DNA of 51,083 nucleotides, from NCBI GenBank assembly GCA_934572325.1, contig CAKTKT010000005.1, positions 1 to 51,083 of the forward strand. The letters run 5' to 3'. Shown piece after piece: positions 33,705 to 42,603 of this stretch. The stretch is from an uncultured Oscillospiraceae bacterium. GTDB lineage: Bacteria > Bacillota > Clostridia > Oscillospirales > Oscillospiraceae. The notes under the pieces are model-generated. The model was not told where the DNA came from, did not search any database, and saw only the letters and a program-made list of their open reading frames with translations. The number at the start of each line of letters is the position of its first letter. Position 1 is the stretch's first letter. A program made the translations under genes and the position numbers.

Positions 33705-34802
33705 ATGATAAATCCTGTTAAGAATCTCCAGAGCACGGCGGAAGAATACCGCAGAATGGACAAGAATGATAAGCGCCGTTTTTGGAGCGACGGCTTTCTG
33801 AACAACGCGCTGTACGTAATAATGCTGATCTTCATCATCTATACGGCGGTGAAGAACCCCAACTTCGTAAGACCGGGCTCGATAGTGAACATCATCTCCC
33901 TCGCCGCGGCGTCGCTCCCCATGGCGCTCGGCATCGGCGGGTGTATCGTGCTCACCGGCACCGACCTGTCCGCCGGACGATGCGTCGGACTGACGGCGGC
34001 GATAGCGGGCGCGTTCCTGCAGAGGAGCGACATCTCCCGCAAAATGTTCGAGAATCTCCCCGCGGTCACTCCGGGGTGGATCCTGCTCGTGCTGCTTATC
34101 GTGGTGCTGATAGGCGCGGTGATAGGGCTGGTAAACGGCTTCTTCGTTGCAAAGTTCAGCCTGCACCCGTTCATCGTCACCCTTGCCACGCAGCTCATCA
34201 CTTACGGGCTCATCCTTATATTCTTCCTGCTCAACGGGAACAACGGGCAGCCCATCTCCGGCTTGTCCGATGAATATAAGAGCGTCGTCTCCGCCCCGTT
34301 CATCCAGTTCCAGACGCAAAAATACGGCACCATATCAATCCCGTGGTATGTGCTGTATGCGGTGCTGCTGGTGGCGCTGATGTGGTTTATCTGGAACAAG
34401 ACCACCTTCGGCAAGAATATGTTCGCCGTCGGCTCGAACCCCGAGGCGGCAAAGGTCTCCGGCGTCAACATCTTCTGGACGACCATCCTCGTGCACACCC
34501 TCGCCGGCATGACCTACGGCTTCACCGGCTTTATAGAGGGCGCGCGCATCAGCTCCATCACGCAGGGCGCGGGGCTCAACTATGAGCTGGATGCGATCGC
34601 CGCCTGCGTTATCGGCGGCGTGTCCTTCGTCGGCGGCACGGGCAAGATAAGCGGCGTTGTTCTGGGCGTGTTCGTGCTGCGCATCATCTTTGTGGCGCTG
34701 TCCATGCTCGGCATTGACCCGAGCCTTCAGTACATCATAAAGGGCGCGATAATCCTCGCCGCCTGCTCGCTTGATATGCGCAAGTACCTTGTGCGCAAGT
34801 GA
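33705..34802 (+). CDS. Sugar ABC transporter permease, MglC/RbsC type
   Basis: A 365-residue permease with eight to ten hydrophobic helices after a charged N-terminus. Family features: P-N-F-V-R-P-G-S-I-V-N-I near residue 49, G-I-G-G-C-I-V-L-T-G-T-D-L-S-A-G-R near 76-92, and F-A-V-G-S-N-P-E-A-A-K-V-S-G-V near 239-253. The last block contacts the ATPase. G-L-N-Y-E-L-D-A-I-A-A-C-V-I-G-G near 289 is also typical of BPD_transp_2 proteins for galactose/ribose. It is co-transcribed with the ATPase gene; the operon ends at the terminator at 34878. Confidence 0.9.
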   Translation: MINPVKNLQSTAEEYRRMDKNDKRRFWSDGFLNNALYVIMLIFIIYTAVKNPNFVRPGSIVNIISLAAASLPMALGIGGCIVLTGTDLSAGRCVGLTAAIAGAFLQRSDISRKMFENLPAVTPGWILLVLLIVVLIGAVIGLVNGFFVAKFSLHPFIVTLATQLITYGLILIFFLLNGNNGQPISGLSDEYKSVVSAPFIQFQTQKYGTISIPWYVLYAVLLVALMWFIWNKTTFGKNMFAVGSNPEAAKVSGVNIFWTTILVHTLAGMTYGFTGFIEGARISSITQGAGLNYELDAIAACVIGGVSFVGGTGKISGVVLGVFVLRIIFVALSMLGIDPSLQYIIKGAIILAACSLDMRKYLVRK

Positions 34803-34877
34803 CCCCCGCCGCAGATACCGATATACGTTTCGGGCGCACAGCAAAATAGGCTTTCACGGCACTTGACTCAACATTTT

Positions 34878-34920
34878 AGCGGGAGAAACCGCAGATTTCT
34901 GCGATTTCTCCCGCTATTTT
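34878..34920 (+). terminator. Terminator of the Mgl-type operon
   Basis: AGCGGGAGAAA (34878-34888) pairs with TTTCTCCCGCT (34905-34915). Inside, a 5-bp CGCAG/CTGCG stem makes a long nearly perfect hairpin. ATTTTC follows. Confidence 0.8.
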
Positions 34921-34956
34921 CAGCTTCTCAAGAGAGCCGTATTCACGAAAACTTCA

Positions 34957-34971
34957 TTTCGCTACAGCCCC
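34957..34971. repeat. Partial third copy of the hairpin repeat
   Basis: TTTCGCTACAGCCCC matches the 3' part of the repeat at 25011-25046 in 14 of 15 positions, without the GGGGCTG half. It lies 16 bp from the HAD stop. Confidence 0.4.
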
Positions 34972-34987
34972 TGAACATTATTCCCTT

Positions 34988-35596
34988 TCACACCCTCACG
35001 CCGAGTGCGCGGAGCTTTTCGCGCGCCTCGTCCGCCTCGCCGTGAAAGACGATGCCGGCGATGCCGACGCGCTCCGCCGCCTCAATGTTGGCGGTGGAGT
35101 CGTCGATGAACGCACATTCCTCCGGACGGAGAGAGAACCTGCTGCACAGCAGCTCGTATATCTCGCGCTCGGGCTTGACGAGCCTTACATCGGCGGAAAT
35201 GAGCGTTCCGTCAAAATACTCGTTTCCCGGCACTCGCGTCCAGTATTCATGCTGGCGGCAGCTCGCGTTCGACAGAAGATACACCCCGTATCCCGCGCCC
35301 TTGAGGTCGCGCGCGAGCTGCGCCATGCCCTCGATGGGATAAATGGGTCTGTCCCACTGATCGACGAGCAGATGCACCTTCTCGTGCAGCCGCTCCGGCA
35401 CGTGCGTACACATGCTTGCCGCCGCCTCGCGCTCGGTCATCGAGCCCCTGTCCATCCGCGCCCACTCGACGGAGAGATAGACATTGTTCATGAGTATCTT
35501 CCTGTCCTCGCCCTCCGCGCCGACCGCGTCAAGGAACATATCGCGGTCGAACCGGAGAAGGACGTTGCCCATGTCGAAAACTACGTTTTTTATCAT
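34988..35596 (-). CDS. HAD-superfamily phosphatase (YihX-like)
   Basis: A 202-residue HAD hydrolase. Motif I is V-F-D-M-G-N-V (Asp8), the form found in the YihX / glucose-1-phosphate phosphatase branch rather than D-x-D-x-T. Motif II is L-L-S-N-A-S (near residue 107). Motif III/IV is K-P-E-R-E-I-Y ... F-I-D-D-S-T-A-N (about 140-169). A small helical cap sits at about 15-80. Its ATG overlaps the permease stop by one base (TGATG), so it is translationally coupled to the Fe3+/phosphonate-type transporter. That coupling hints at a phosphorylated substrate or product of that system. Confidence 0.88.
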   Translation of the reverse strand: MIKNVVFDMGNVLLRFDRDMFLDAVGAEGEDRKILMNNVYLSVEWARMDRGSMTEREAAASMCTHVPERLHEKVHLLVDQWDRPIYPIEGMAQLARDLKGAGYGVYLLSNASCRQHEYWTRVPGNEYFDGTLISADVRLVKPEREIYELLCSRFSLRPEECAFIDDSTANIEAAERVGIAGIVFHGEADEAREKLRALGVRV

Positions 35597-37257
35597 CAGA
35601 CTATCTTAACCTTGCCTTTCGTCGCGCGAAACACGATAACAAGCGAGATTATCGTCGTCACCGTGAGTATCGTGGCGAGGGCTGCGGCGGTGCCGTCGCT
35701 CATGCGCACGACCTCCTGATATATCGCAACGGCGATGGTGGAGGTCTTGCCGGAGTAGAGCATGATGGAGCTGGAGAGCTCATTGATGCAGGTGATCCAG
35801 CTCAGCACCGCGCCGGACATGATGCCCGGCAGCATCATGCGCGCCGTCACCGTGAAGAACGTTTTCATCGGCGACACGCCGAGGTTTATGGACGCCTCCT
35901 CAATGAACGGATCCATCTGGTACAGAAATGCGCTGCCGGAGCGCACCGTGTATGGCAGCTTGCGGATAATGTAGGAGATTATCATGATCGCGGCGGTGCC
36001 GACCAGCACGACGGGCTTGCGGTTGAACGCGACGATGAGCCCGATACCCAGAACAGAGCCGGGGATGACATACGGGAACATGATGAGCGTGTCGATAAGG
36101 CTTGCGATCTTGCCCTTCTTGCGCACAAGGATGTACGACACGAGTATGCCGACGATGATGATGAAAACGATGGCGACGATGGAGAACACATAGGTGTTGC
36201 GGATGTTGCGCCCGAGGCGGGACATTATCGTGCGGTAGTTGTTGAGGTTTACGCCCTTTACGACGCCGGAAAAGCTGCGCTCGATGAACGACTGGCACAC
36301 GACGACGATCTGCGGCAGGAACGCCAGCGCCACGACGATGTATATCGGCAGGGAGGCGAAAAAGCGCCTCCCGCCGCGCAGCTTCGTCTCCTGCGGGGGA
36401 CGGAGCGAGCTCATCATATAATTGCGCTTGTCAACGACGAACTTCTGGAAGCCCAGCATCGTCAGCGAGCACAGCACGATAATGACCGACAGCGCGGACG
36501 CCATGTACGGGTCGGTCGCGCTTTCGGACATATACTCGTTGTACACAAGCACCGGCAGCACGGTGTAGCCCTCGCCGAGGAGCATCGGCGTGCCGAAGTC
36601 GGCAAGGCAGGTCATGAACACCATGATGCAGCCCGCGAGGATGGAGGGGAGAATGACCGGCAGCGTGACCGTCCAGATACGGCGGAGCTTATTCATGCCG
36701 AGATTCTCCGCCGCCTCCTCAAGCGAGGAGTCGATGCTGTTCATCGCGCCGGAGGTGTAGAGATATATGTACGGGAACAGGTGCAGCGTGAACACAAAGA
36801 TGATGCCCCCGCGCCCGTATATCGTCGGCGCGACAAGCCCGATCTTTGCAAACAGCTTTGCCAGCAGACCCGCGCGCCCCAGCAGGATGATCCACGAGTA
36901 AGCCCCGATGAACGGCGGGCTCATAAGGCTCATGATGATGAAGATGTGCAGAATCTTCTTGCCGGGAATGTTGTAGCGGGTCATGAGATACGCGATGGGA
37001 ACGCCGACGACGGTTGTTGTCAGCACAGTGGTAAAGCACACCACCATCGAGCGCAGCAGCGTCTGATAGTAGTAGGGCTTTGTGAAAAAGCGCTTGAAGT
37101 TATAAAGCGTTATGCCATCGACCTTGTTGGAAAAGACGCTCTTCGTGATTATCGTGTAAAACGGGTACACGATGAAAAGGCACATCGCAATTATAACGAA
37201 CAGCTTCGTGAAAAACCAGAAATCCGGTCTCCACTTCTGGGCGAGGCGTTTGTTCAC
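35596..37257 (-). CDS. Iron(III)/phosphonate-type ABC transporter permease (fused two-domain)
   Basis: A 553-residue membrane protein formed of two tandem permease domains of the FbpB/PhnV type, each with about six helices. Each half carries an EAA-type loop: E-E-A-A-E-N-L-G near residue 182 and E-E-A-S-I-N-L-G near 460. Such fused permeases import Fe3+, sulfate-like anions or 2-aminoethylphosphonate. It overlaps the ATPase gene by 4 nt and the HAD gene by 1 nt, so the three are translationally coupled. Substrate undetermined. Confidence 0.9.
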   Translation of the reverse strand: MNKRLAQKWRPDFWFFTKLFVIIAMCLFIVYPFYTIITKSVFSNKVDGITLYNFKRFFTKPYYYQTLLRSMVVCFTTVLTTTVVGVPIAYLMTRYNIPGKKILHIFIIMSLMSPPFIGAYSWIILLGRAGLLAKLFAKIGLVAPTIYGRGGIIFVFTLHLFPYIYLYTSGAMNSIDSSLEEAAENLGMNKLRRIWTVTLPVILPSILAGCIMVFMTCLADFGTPMLLGEGYTVLPVLVYNEYMSESATDPYMASALSVIIVLCSLTMLGFQKFVVDKRNYMMSSLRPPQETKLRGGRRFFASLPIYIVVALAFLPQIVVVCQSFIERSFSGVVKGVNLNNYRTIMSRLGRNIRNTYVFSIVAIVFIIIVGILVSYILVRKKGKIASLIDTLIMFPYVIPGSVLGIGLIVAFNRKPVVLVGTAAIMIISYIIRKLPYTVRSGSAFLYQMDPFIEEASINLGVSPMKTFFTVTARMMLPGIMSGAVLSWITCINELSSSIMLYSGKTSTIAVAIYQEVVRMSDGTAAALATILTVTTIISLVIVFRATKGKVKIV

Positions 37258-38327
37258 AGGCTAAGCACCTCCTCATTTTCGGCGTAGAGACTGATGCGCA
37301 GGGGGTCAAAGCTCAGGTGCACCTTATCCCCGTCGCTGTGCACGTCGGAGGTGTCCTTGGTGTACTCGTTGACGATGAGGCTCTGCCCGTCGTCCAGCTC
37401 CACCTCGTACTCGATGAAGTCTCCGAGGAACGTGGAGAACAGTATCGTGCCGGGCATACCGTCCTCGGAGAAGAAAAGCTGCTCCGGACGGGCGGAGATC
37501 TTGCCCTTGCCGGTGTAGGCGCGGCAGACGGGAACGGTGATGCTCAGCTCGTTTTTGATGCTGACGCCGGCGTCGCCGGCGGAGGGGGCGCTGACCTCGC
37601 AGTCGAGGAAGTTACTCACGCCGATGAAGCCCGCGACGAACGGGTTCTGCGGCTTTGCATAGATCTCATTCGGCGTGCCTATCTGCATGATGTGCCCGTC
37701 CTTCATGACGGCAATACGGTCAGAGATGGCGAGCGCCTCCTCCTGATCGTGCGTGACGTATATGGTCGTGATGCCGAGACGGCGCTGGAGCTTTTTAATG
37801 ACGGAGCGCATCTGCACCCTCAGCTTCGCGTCGAGGTTGGACAGAGGCTCGTCCATCAATAGCACGCTCGGCTCGATGACGAAGGCGCGGGCGAGCGCGA
37901 CGCGCTGCTGCTGACCGCCGGAAAGCTCGTTGGGCTTTCTGTCCGCAAGATGCGAGATCTGCACCAGCTCAAGCGCCTCGTCCACGCGCGGCGTGATCTC
38001 CTTCGCCGGCACCTTGCGCGCCTTGAGCCCGTAGGCGACGTTCTCACGCACGGTCAGGTGCGGGAAGATGGCGTAATTTTGGAACACCATGCCGATGTCG
38101 CGCTTGTGGGCGGGAACGTCGTTGATGCGCTTGTCGCCGAAGTAGAAATCGCCGCCCTCTATGGAGTTGAAGCCCGCTATCATGCGCAGAAGCGTGGTCT
38201 TGCCGCAGCCGGACGGACCGAGAAGCGTGAAAAACTCACCCTCGTGGATGTCCAGCGACACACCGTTCAAGGCGGTGAAATCCCCGTAACGCTTGACAGC
38301 GTCCTTTATAATTACCTGATTGCTCAT
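37254..38327 (-). CDS. ABC transporter ATP-binding protein, FbpC/PotA type
   Basis: A 357-residue ATPase. Walker A G-P-S-G-C-G-K-T-T (37-45), signature L-S-G-G-Q-Q-Q-R, Walker B V-L-L-M-D-E-P, and the switch V-T-H-D-Q-E-E-A are intact. The C-terminal 120 residues form a TOBE-type OB domain. This architecture is that of spermidine, Fe3+ and aminoethylphosphonate importers. It overlaps the permease gene by 4 nt. It is separated from the binding-protein gene upstream by a hairpin (38430). Confidence 0.9.
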   Translation of the reverse strand: MSNQVIIKDAVKRYGDFTALNGVSLDIHEGEFFTLLGPSGCGKTTLLRMIAGFNSIEGGDFYFGDKRINDVPAHKRDIGMVFQNYAIFPHLTVRENVAYGLKARKVPAKEITPRVDEALELVQISHLADRKPNELSGGQQQRVALARAFVIEPSVLLMDEPLSNLDAKLRVQMRSVIKKLQRRLGITTIYVTHDQEEALAISDRIAVMKDGHIMQIGTPNEIYAKPQNPFVAGFIGVSNFLDCEVSAPSAGDAGVSIKNELSITVPVCRAYTGKGKISARPEQLFFSEDGMPGTILFSTFLGDFIEYEVELDDGQSLIVNEYTKDTSDVHSDGDKVHLSFDPLRISLYAENEEVLSL

Positions 38328-38429
38328 ACAGTGCCCTCCGTTATATTTTTGACTTACATAAGTGTACGGTTCAAAGCCGCCGCGCCGCCGCGCGTCGGGG
38401 CGGGTTTCAGCCGTATCTATATACTAAAT

Positions 38430-38466
38430 ACCGCAAGGAGGCACCTTGGAAGGCGCCTCCCGCGGT
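38430..38466 (-). terminator. Intercistronic hairpin after the binding-protein gene
   Basis: GGAGGC (38437-38442) pairs with GCCTCC (38455-38460), and the outer ACCGC (38430-38434) with GCGGT (38462-38466). No strong T run follows on the minus strand. It probably limits transcription into the ATPase and permease genes. Confidence 0.55.
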
Positions 38467-38484
38467 AAGTAAAGTTAGGGCTTA

Positions 38485-39555
38485 TCAGCCTGCAACGAGG
38501 TCGTTGAACTGCTCCTTGATGGTGTCGCGGTTCGCGGCGGCGTAATCAAAGTCGTAGGTGCCGACGTTGCACTCATCGAGCGGGCACAGACCCACGGGGG
38601 TGATGTCGGAACGGACGGGGCGGCGCGCCCAGTCGGCGTTCTGCGCGGTCTGGCACTCGGCGCTGGTGACGAAGTCGATGAAGAGCTTCGCGTTCTCCTC
38701 ATTGGGGCAGCCCTTGATAAGAGCAACGCCGTCGGGAACTGCGGAATTCTTCTCGGGGTAGACATAGCCGACATCGGGGTTGTCGTTGTAGAGAACAGCG
38801 GACTTCTCGATGGTCACGCCGAGGGCGTACTCACCGGAGGCAACGAGCTTGTGGCAGTTGCCGGAGCTGTCCTGGAGCTTGCCGTCGAGGTTGGCAATGA
38901 ACTTCTCAACGAGCGCCCAGCCGTCCTCAATGGTGGGCTGGCTGAAGAGCATGGTGCAAAGCTGGGTGTAGGCGGAGCCGGACTTGGAGGGGGAGCAGTA
39001 GGCGATACGACCCTTGAGGTTCTCATCGCACAGACCCTCCCACGTGGTGGGAACTTCCTCCTCGCTGAGCATGTTCTTGTTGTAGATGAAGACCATGGGC
39101 AGCGGGGACTCGCCTATCCAGTAGCCGTTGGGATCTTTGTACTCCGCGCCGATGAACGCATCGTTGGCGCAGACATACGGCTCAAAGTAATCGTTGTAAG
39201 CCGCAAGGGTGTCGGCGCCGCCGCCCCACAGAACGTCGCCCTGGGGATTGGCAGCCTCGGCGACGAGACGCTGGCACAGCTCGCCTGTGCCGGCGGCAAT
39301 GACCTCAACCTCGATGTTGGGGTACTTCGCCTTGAACTGATTGACGCCGGCGTTCAGGGGGTCGGCGTCGTGCGGGGAGTAGACGACCAGCTTGCCGGTG
39401 TAGTCGGCGTCGGACTTCTCGGCGGGGGCGGCGTCCTCAGCGGCGGGCGCAGCTTCCTCTGCGGGAGCTGCCTCCGGTGCGCTTGCGGTCTGACCGCAAG
39501 CGCACAGCGCGAACACCATGACCAGGACCAGAAGCATTGCAAGAAACTTCTTCAT
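38485..39555 (-). CDS. ABC transporter binding lipoprotein, Fe3+/phosphonate type
   Basis: A 356-residue extracellular-facing lipoprotein. It has a signal peptide and lipobox C-A-C-G near residue 19, an Ala/Pro/Glu-rich linker to about 50, then the mature domain. L-V-V-Y-S-P-H begins the first lobe and D-V-L-W-G-G-G is near residue 107, as in Fe3+ or 2-aminoethylphosphonate binding proteins. S-P-S-K-S-G-S-A-Y-T near 187 lines the cleft. The start codon follows an AGGAGG site. It is the first gene of a four-gene minus-strand operon with ATPase, fused permease and HAD phosphatase. Confidence 0.88.
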   Translation of the reverse strand: MKKFLAMLLVLVMVFALCACGQTASAPEAAPAEEAAPAAEDAAPAEKSDADYTGKLVVYSPHDADPLNAGVNQFKAKYPNIEVEVIAAGTGELCQRLVAEAANPQGDVLWGGGADTLAAYNDYFEPYVCANDAFIGAEYKDPNGYWIGESPLPMVFIYNKNMLSEEEVPTTWEGLCDENLKGRIAYCSPSKSGSAYTQLCTMLFSQPTIEDGWALVEKFIANLDGKLQDSSGNCHKLVASGEYALGVTIEKSAVLYNDNPDVGYVYPEKNSAVPDGVALIKGCPNEENAKLFIDFVTSAECQTAQNADWARRPVRSDITPVGLCPLDECNVGTYDFDYAAANRDTIKEQFNDLVAG

Positions 39556-39631
39556 TGGGATCCTCCTATAAAGTTTTGTATACGGTAGAGGCTATGGCGA
39601 TATTGCGCCATGCACCCTATCTGTGAGACAG

Positions 39632-39663
39632 ATTATAGCATCATTCTTGTTGTATTTCAACAA
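39632..39663 (-). promoter_or_regulatory. Promoter and operator of the Fe3+/phosphonate-type operon
   Basis: On the minus strand: TTGAAA (39660-39655), 17-nt spacer, TATAAT (39637-39632). A perfect inverted repeat, TTGTTG (39647-39652) and CAACAA (39658-39663), overlaps the -35. This is where a repressor would act. The regulator is not encoded nearby. Confidence 0.7.
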
Positions 39664-39842
39664 AAATTTGCGCCGGAGTAAAATGTTTGTGAACTATGTG
39701 TAAAATCCAGTCAATTCGCGGAACATCCCGGTTGTCGGACTGTCTCACGTACAAAAGCGTTATTGCGCCCGTGAGATTAAGAATAAAGTGTGAATAAACT
39801 GGTTTGCGGGTGAAAACAGCAAAAAATGTGATATGCTCCCCC

Positions 39843-39871
39843 TTGCTTTTCGTCGCGGCAGGGTATACAAT
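39843..39871 (+). promoter_or_regulatory. Promoter of the MATE gene
   Basis: TTGCTT (39843-39848), 17-nt spacer, TACAAT (39866-39871). Transcription would begin near 39878, 47 nt before the start codon. Confidence 0.6.
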
Positions 39872-39924
39872 GCCGTAGCCTGATATGGCAGTGATTTTTC
39901 TCGTGAGAGGAGTGCTGCTCGGTC

Positions 39925-41292
39925 ATGAGACCGAAAACCGTTAATCTGACAGAGGGCTCGATCACAAAGAGCATTATTGAGTTTACAATACCTGTCCTGC
40001 TCACGAACCTCCTGCAGCAGCTTTATAACTCAATTGACAGCGCCGTGCTCGGTCAGTTCTGCGGGGATGAGGCGCTCGCAGCCGTCGGCTCGACCGGTGC
40101 GCTCATAAACGTGCTCATCGGGTTTTTCCTCGGTCTTGCCACGGGCGCGGGCATACTCTACGCGATGTATTACGGCGCGGGCGACCATAAAAGCCTGAAA
40201 AAGCTCATTGACTCGTCGATGGTGCTCAGCCTTGCTTTGGGCGCGGTGATGACCGTGGTGGGCGTTGTGTTCACGCGCGGGCTTCTGAGCATTATGAGCA
40301 TGCCGACCGAGGCGCTCGACCTCTCGGAGGAGTATCTGCGCATCTATATGGGCGGCACGATCATCACGCTTGTATATAATGTGGGCGCGGGGCTCATCCG
40401 CGCCGAGGGCGACTCCATGCGTCCGCTGATATATCTTGCGATCGGCGGCGTGGGCAACCTCGTGATGGATATTGTCGCCGTGGCATGGCTCGGCATGGGC
40501 GTTGCGGGCGCGGCATGGGCGACGGTGCTCGCCCAGACCATCACCGCCGTGCTCGTTGTGATTCGTCTGTGCCGCCTGAATCCGGACTATGCCCTCCGCC
40601 CGCTGCACATGAAGCCGGACAGGGTCATACTGCGCGACGCTGTCGCCATCTCCGTGCCCTGCGGGCTGCAAAGCTCCATGTATAACATCTCGAATTTCCT
40701 TGTCCAGATAAAGATAAATTCCTTCGGCACTGTCGCAATGGCGGGCGTGACGGCATACGGCAAGATAGACGCCTTTATCTATATGCCTATGGCGGCGCTC
40801 TCCCTCGCCATCTCTACATTTATCGGGCAGAATATCGGCGCGGGGAAGTATGAGCGCATGAAAAAGGCGATCCGCGTGTGCCTCGTGCTGTGTCTGGCGA
40901 GCTATGCCGTCATCGGCGGCTCAGTGCTCGCGTTCTTTGAGCCGCTCATGCACATCTTCACCGACGACGAGCAAGCGATAGCCCTCGGGCGCGTGTTCCT
41001 CGGCTACGTGCTGCCGACCGTATGGGTGTACTCGTTTATTGACATCTTTTCCGGCGCGATACGCGGCTCAGGTCAAGCGACGCAGGTCACAATCATCTCC
41101 GCGCTGACCATCTGCGTGTTCCGCGTGGCGTGGATAGAGGCGCTGCTGCCCGTGTATAACGACATCCGCGTTGTGTTTTTGTGCTACCCGACCTCGTGGG
41201 CGCTGTGCACGGCGGCGCTGCTGTGGTACTATTACCGCCGCTCGTCTCTGCGCCGCACGATACTTGCCAATGCCGCCGTTTCCGCAAGGTGA
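39925..41292 (+). CDS. MATE-family multidrug/metabolite exporter
   Basis: A 455-residue membrane protein with 12 helices. The first half carries L-L-Q-Q-L-Y-N-S-I-D-S-A-V-L-G-Q-F, and E-G-D-S-M-R-P-L-I-Y-L-A near residue 156, both diagnostic of the MATE family. The second repeat has V-T-A-Y-G-K-I-D-A-F near 280 and R-G-S-G-Q-A-T near 375. It would export cationic or amphiphilic compounds by Na+ or H+ antiport; substrate unknown. The start at 39925 follows GAGAGGAG with a long spacing. It lies 32 nt before the lysozyme lipoprotein gene. Confidence 0.9.
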   Translation: MRPKTVNLTEGSITKSIIEFTIPVLLTNLLQQLYNSIDSAVLGQFCGDEALAAVGSTGALINVLIGFFLGLATGAGILYAMYYGAGDHKSLKKLIDSSMVLSLALGAVMTVVGVVFTRGLLSIMSMPTEALDLSEEYLRIYMGGTIITLVYNVGAGLIRAEGDSMRPLIYLAIGGVGNLVMDIVAVAWLGMGVAGAAWATVLAQTITAVLVVIRLCRLNPDYALRPLHMKPDRVILRDAVAISVPCGLQSSMYNISNFLVQIKINSFGTVAMAGVTAYGKIDAFIYMPMAALSLAISTFIGQNIGAGKYERMKKAIRVCLVLCLASYAVIGGSVLAFFEPLMHIFTDDEQAIALGRVFLGYVLPTVWVYSFIDIFSGAIRGSGQATQVTIISALTICVFRVAWIEALLPVYNDIRVVFLCYPTSWALCTAALLWYYYRRSSLRRTILANAAVSAR

Positions 41293-41324
41293 CGAAACAG
41301 GCGAAGCCCCGAAGGGAGATACAT

Positions 41325-42560
41325 ATGATAAGAAAAAGGATTGTCTGCGTCCTTGCCGCCGCGGCGCTGCTGCTGGCGCTGACCGGCTGCGGCGCGTCAA
41401 GGCTCTCCTCGGCGCTGGACATCGTCTCCGGCGCGGTGGACGATATGCGTGAGCTTGAGCCAACGTCCGAGCCCACGCCCACGCCCCCCGCCTCGACGGC
41501 GCAGCCCGCGCCCACGCCAGAGCCTACGCCCGAGCCCACGCCCACGCCGCCGCCCATGCCGACCCCGCGCAGTGACATTTACCTCACGGGCACGGCGCAG
41601 GCGGACTATCTGCGCTACGCCCCCGTGTGCTCCACGCCGGACGATGAGCTGCGCGACAGATTCACCGCCGCCGCCGAGAGCGGCGTTGCGCTGCGCTATG
41701 ACGCGGCGAGCGACTTCTCCGCCGACTTTGAGGCGGTCATATATAACGACGCCGCCAACACCAACTTCATGCTCACCTGCGCCGACGCGAGCGGGCTTAC
41801 CGACGTCGGGATGTTCGATGTTCTGCCCGACTGCGAGATGCAGTATCACTATCTCACCGAGGTCAACGGCTTCGGTCAGTGTGCGCTGACGGAGTGCGTG
41901 CCGTTCGGCGGAACGCTTCAGGCGGAGGCGGGGGATATTATCTTCTGGCTGGATGAGAGCGGGCGCGCGGTCAACTTCGGCATCGTCACCGCCGCGTCGG
42001 ACACGTATTTCCGCGTCGTTGTCTGCCGCAGCGACGGCGGCAAGGCGGCGTTCGACGTCAACTGGTCCAATATCGGCGCGCGCTGCACGAGCTACGGCGT
42101 GCTCGTCCACCTTGTCTATCCCGTCGCGGAGCAGATGGTGTATTACTTCTGTAAAAACGAGCTCGGCTACAGCACCGCCGCGGCGTGCGGCGTGCTTGCG
42201 AATATATATAAGGAGTCGTCCTTCCGCCTCACCGCCCGCGCCGACGGCAGCTACGGGCTGTGCCAGTGGCTGGGCGAGCGGCGCACGGGGCTGACAAAAT
42301 GGTGCGCGGCGAACGGGTACGACTACACCACCATCACCGGACAGATCAGCTATATGCAGCATGAGCTGGGCTTGATGAAGTATCTTGAGCTGGATTTTTA
42401 TCTCATGGACTTGGGCGACACCGCAGACGACGCTTACAGCGCCGCGCGCGAGTGGTGCTTCAAATATGAGCAGCCCGGCGACATCGCCAATGTCGCTCGC
42501 GACCGGGCCCTCGCCGCGAGAGATACCTTTTACCCCGTATATTCACAGTACAGCGCATAA
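41325..42560 (+). CDS. Lipoprotein with phage-tail-type lysozyme domain
   Basis: A 411-residue lipoprotein. A signal peptide with lipobox L-T-G-C (near residue 22) is followed by a Pro/Thr-rich, wall-spanning linker of repeated P-T-P-E-P (about 45-80). A central domain (about 90-275) may be NlpC/P60- or CHAP-like, but I cannot confirm its active site. The C-terminal domain (about 275-405) matches the phage tail lysozyme type: C-G-V-L-A-N-I-Y-K-E-S-S-F with a candidate catalytic Glu, then G-S-Y-G-L-C-Q-W. It should cut peptidoglycan at the cell surface. The start at 41325 follows GAAGGGAG (41311-41318). An ORF start at 41181 lies inside the MATE gene. Confidence 0.8.
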   Translation: MIRKRIVCVLAAAALLLALTGCGASRLSSALDIVSGAVDDMRELEPTSEPTPTPPASTAQPAPTPEPTPEPTPTPPPMPTPRSDIYLTGTAQADYLRYAPVCSTPDDELRDRFTAAAESGVALRYDAASDFSADFEAVIYNDAANTNFMLTCADASGLTDVGMFDVLPDCEMQYHYLTEVNGFGQCALTECVPFGGTLQAEAGDIIFWLDESGRAVNFGIVTAASDTYFRVVVCRSDGGKAAFDVNWSNIGARCTSYGVLVHLVYPVAEQMVYYFCKNELGYSTAAACGVLANIYKESSFRLTARADGSYGLCQWLGERRTGLTKWCAANGYDYTTITGQISYMQHELGLMKYLELDFYLMDLGDTADDAYSAAREWCFKYEQPGDIANVARDRALAARDTFYPVYSQYSA

Positions 42561-42574
42561 AGGCAAGCGATAAA

Positions 42575-42603
42575 AGCAGCCTCCGGCGACGGAGGCTGCT
42601 TTA
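42575..42603 (+). terminator. Terminator after the lysozyme lipoprotein
   Basis: AGCAGCCTCCG (42575-42585) pairs perfectly with CGGAGGCTGCT (42590-42600), GCGA tetraloop, then TTA. Confidence 0.75.

Noticed and set aside
41460..41570. DNA repeat in the lysozyme lipoprotein gene
   Set aside because: It is the coding sequence of a Pro/Thr/Glu linker, a common wall-spanning feature.
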